A stretch of 22,700 bases of DNA, from assembly GCA_002491115.1 (NCBI GenBank), contig DKVI01000106.1, positions 1 through 22,700 on the forward strand, given 5' to 3'. Position 1 is the stretch's first letter, and each line of letters begins with the position of its first letter. The translations under genes were made by a program, and so were the position numbers. This document shows positions 22,137 to 22,700 of the stretch, one piece after another. Below the pieces are notes generated by a model. The model ran no database searches. It was not told where the DNA came from and worked only from the letters and a program-made list of their open reading frames with translations. Source of the DNA: Lachnospiraceae bacterium UBA7182. GTDB taxonomy: Bacteria; Bacillota; Clostridia; Lachnospirales; Lachnospiraceae.

Positions 22137-22346
22137 TTAAAGGAATATTAAGGAATCTCTACATTTATCTACAATTACTCCAATTGCACGACACCGACAA
22201 TCTATGCCAACGAAAAGTGCTCCATCAATCGCCAGAATTTCAGGAAGTTTTTTTACACACTCTTTTAAATCAAACTCTTCAGTCTTATAAGCTCTATTAT
22301 ATCCTTCCAAACGTTCTATCTCATTTAAAAGTGAAACATCATCCAT
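22137..22346 (-). CDS. Small unknown protein, second of an AT-rich pair
   Basis: This 69-residue reading frame sits in AT-rich DNA unlike the operon. Its C-terminal half (KKLPEILAIDGALFVGIDCR then CRAIGVIVDK) faintly recalls the strand-loop-strand of diadenylate-cyclase-like nucleotide-binding domains, but it is far too short for one and lacks the catalytic motifs. The start codon shares one base with the stop codon of the upstream frame (TAATG), so either the two are translationally coupled or this is the broken remainder of a longer gene. Confidence 0.4.
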   Translation of the reverse strand: MDDVSLLNEIERLEGYNRAYKTEEFDLKECVKKLPEILAIDGALFVGIDCRCRAIGVIVDKCRDSLIFL

Positions 22347-22555
22347 TAAAACTTTATTATTCTTGTTTTCCCAAATGAATTATAATCTTTCCCTTCACGA
22401 ACCCTCGTAAACGACTCGTTATCTGCGGTTCCTTCTCTCAAATCTTTTATTTCCAAGAAAGCACTATGCATATTGTTACTTTTTTCTCCAAATATTATTT
22501 TTTGCACCTCACTCGCATTATAGTAGATTTTCTTAGACTCTCTCTCCTTCAACAT
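22346..22555 (-). CDS. Small unknown protein, first of an AT-rich pair
   Basis: This 69-residue charged protein (MLKERESKKIYYNASEVQKI...) has no signal peptide, membrane helix or motif I recognise. GAAGGGG lies ~12 nt upstream, and a good promoter stands 64 nt before the start, so it is probably expressed. It could be the intact first gene of a pair or the N-terminal part of a frameshifted protein that continues in the next frame. Confidence 0.45.
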   Translation of the reverse strand: MLKERESKKIYYNASEVQKIIFGEKSNNMHSAFLEIKDLREGTADNESFTRVREGKDYNSFGKTRIIKF

Positions 22556-22618
22556 TATTGTTGTTAGCCCCTTCCCTGTATAGTCTGTGTAAAATTACAG
22601 AAAAAAATACCATTTATC

Positions 22619-22647
22619 TGTATATGTTGCACCACAGTATGTGTCAA
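22619..22647 (-). promoter_or_regulatory. Promoter of the AT-rich gene pair
   Basis: On the minus strand: TTGACA (22642-22647), a 17-bp spacer and TATACA (22619-22624), 5/6 to consensus. It would give a leader of about 57 nt before the start at 22555. Confidence 0.65.
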
Positions 22648-22700
22648 CCTATTTTTTAGATTCTATTATATATTTTACACCACTTTACAACTTATGCAAA

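Overview
The window (about 50% GC through most of its length, falling to roughly a third beyond position ~22,100) looks like chromosome from a Gram-positive gut or oral Clostridia, most likely Lachnospiraceae. This is inferred from AGGAGG-type ribosome binding sites, BspA-like LRR_5 proteins, a class B sortase fold, a Tn916-type integrase, DUF4430 surface proteins and an ECF vitamin transporter. No rRNA, tRNA, CRISPR array or phage structural gene was seen.

Layout. Positions 1-1,310 hold two terminator-like hairpins, a small HEAT-repeat protein, a small protein with a homing-endonuclease-associated repeat, and a decayed LRR remnant. From 19,427 down to 1,311 on the minus strand there is one long, tightly packed gene set. 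It begins with a cobalamin riboswitch (19,272-19,427). Next come a secreted DUF4430 protein (286 aa), a 2,038-aa secreted protein with a helical-barrel domain and seven Ig-like repeats, and a 1,340-aa membrane-anchored protein carrying both DUF4430 and helical-barrel domains. These are followed by a DUF4430 lipoprotein, EcfT, a fused double ABC ATPase, an S component, a sortase-B-like protein without its catalytic residues, and a cytosolic LRR_5 protein. The last five junctions from the lipoprotein to the sortase overlap by 1-22 nt.

DUF4430 and the alpha/alpha barrel are the bacterial counterparts of the beta and alpha domains of animal intrinsic factor and transcobalamin. With the riboswitch and a complete ECF transporter, the simplest reading is a cell-surface corrinoid capture and import machine: large surface proteins bind the corrinoid, a lipoprotein hands it over, and the ECF transporter imports it.

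Upstream of the riboswitch lies a lone tyrosine recombinase gene (19,542-20,696). It is bracketed by a perfect 23-bp inverted repeat (19,475-19,497 and 20,909-20,931) whose core is two 5-bp palindromic arms around an asymmetric 5-bp spacer. A near-consensus promoter (TTGACA, 17 bp, TATCAT at 20,850-20,878) lies just inside the far repeat and points away from the operon. Inversion of the 1.46-kb segment would put it about 94 nt before the riboswitch aptamer, pointing into the operon. The proposal is therefore a phase-variable, recombinase-switched AND riboswitch-controlled cobalamin acquisition locus, seen here in the promoter-away orientation. A second LRR_5 gene lies beyond the switch on the plus strand. 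After it come a probable small RNA and an AT-rich pair of small unknown genes.
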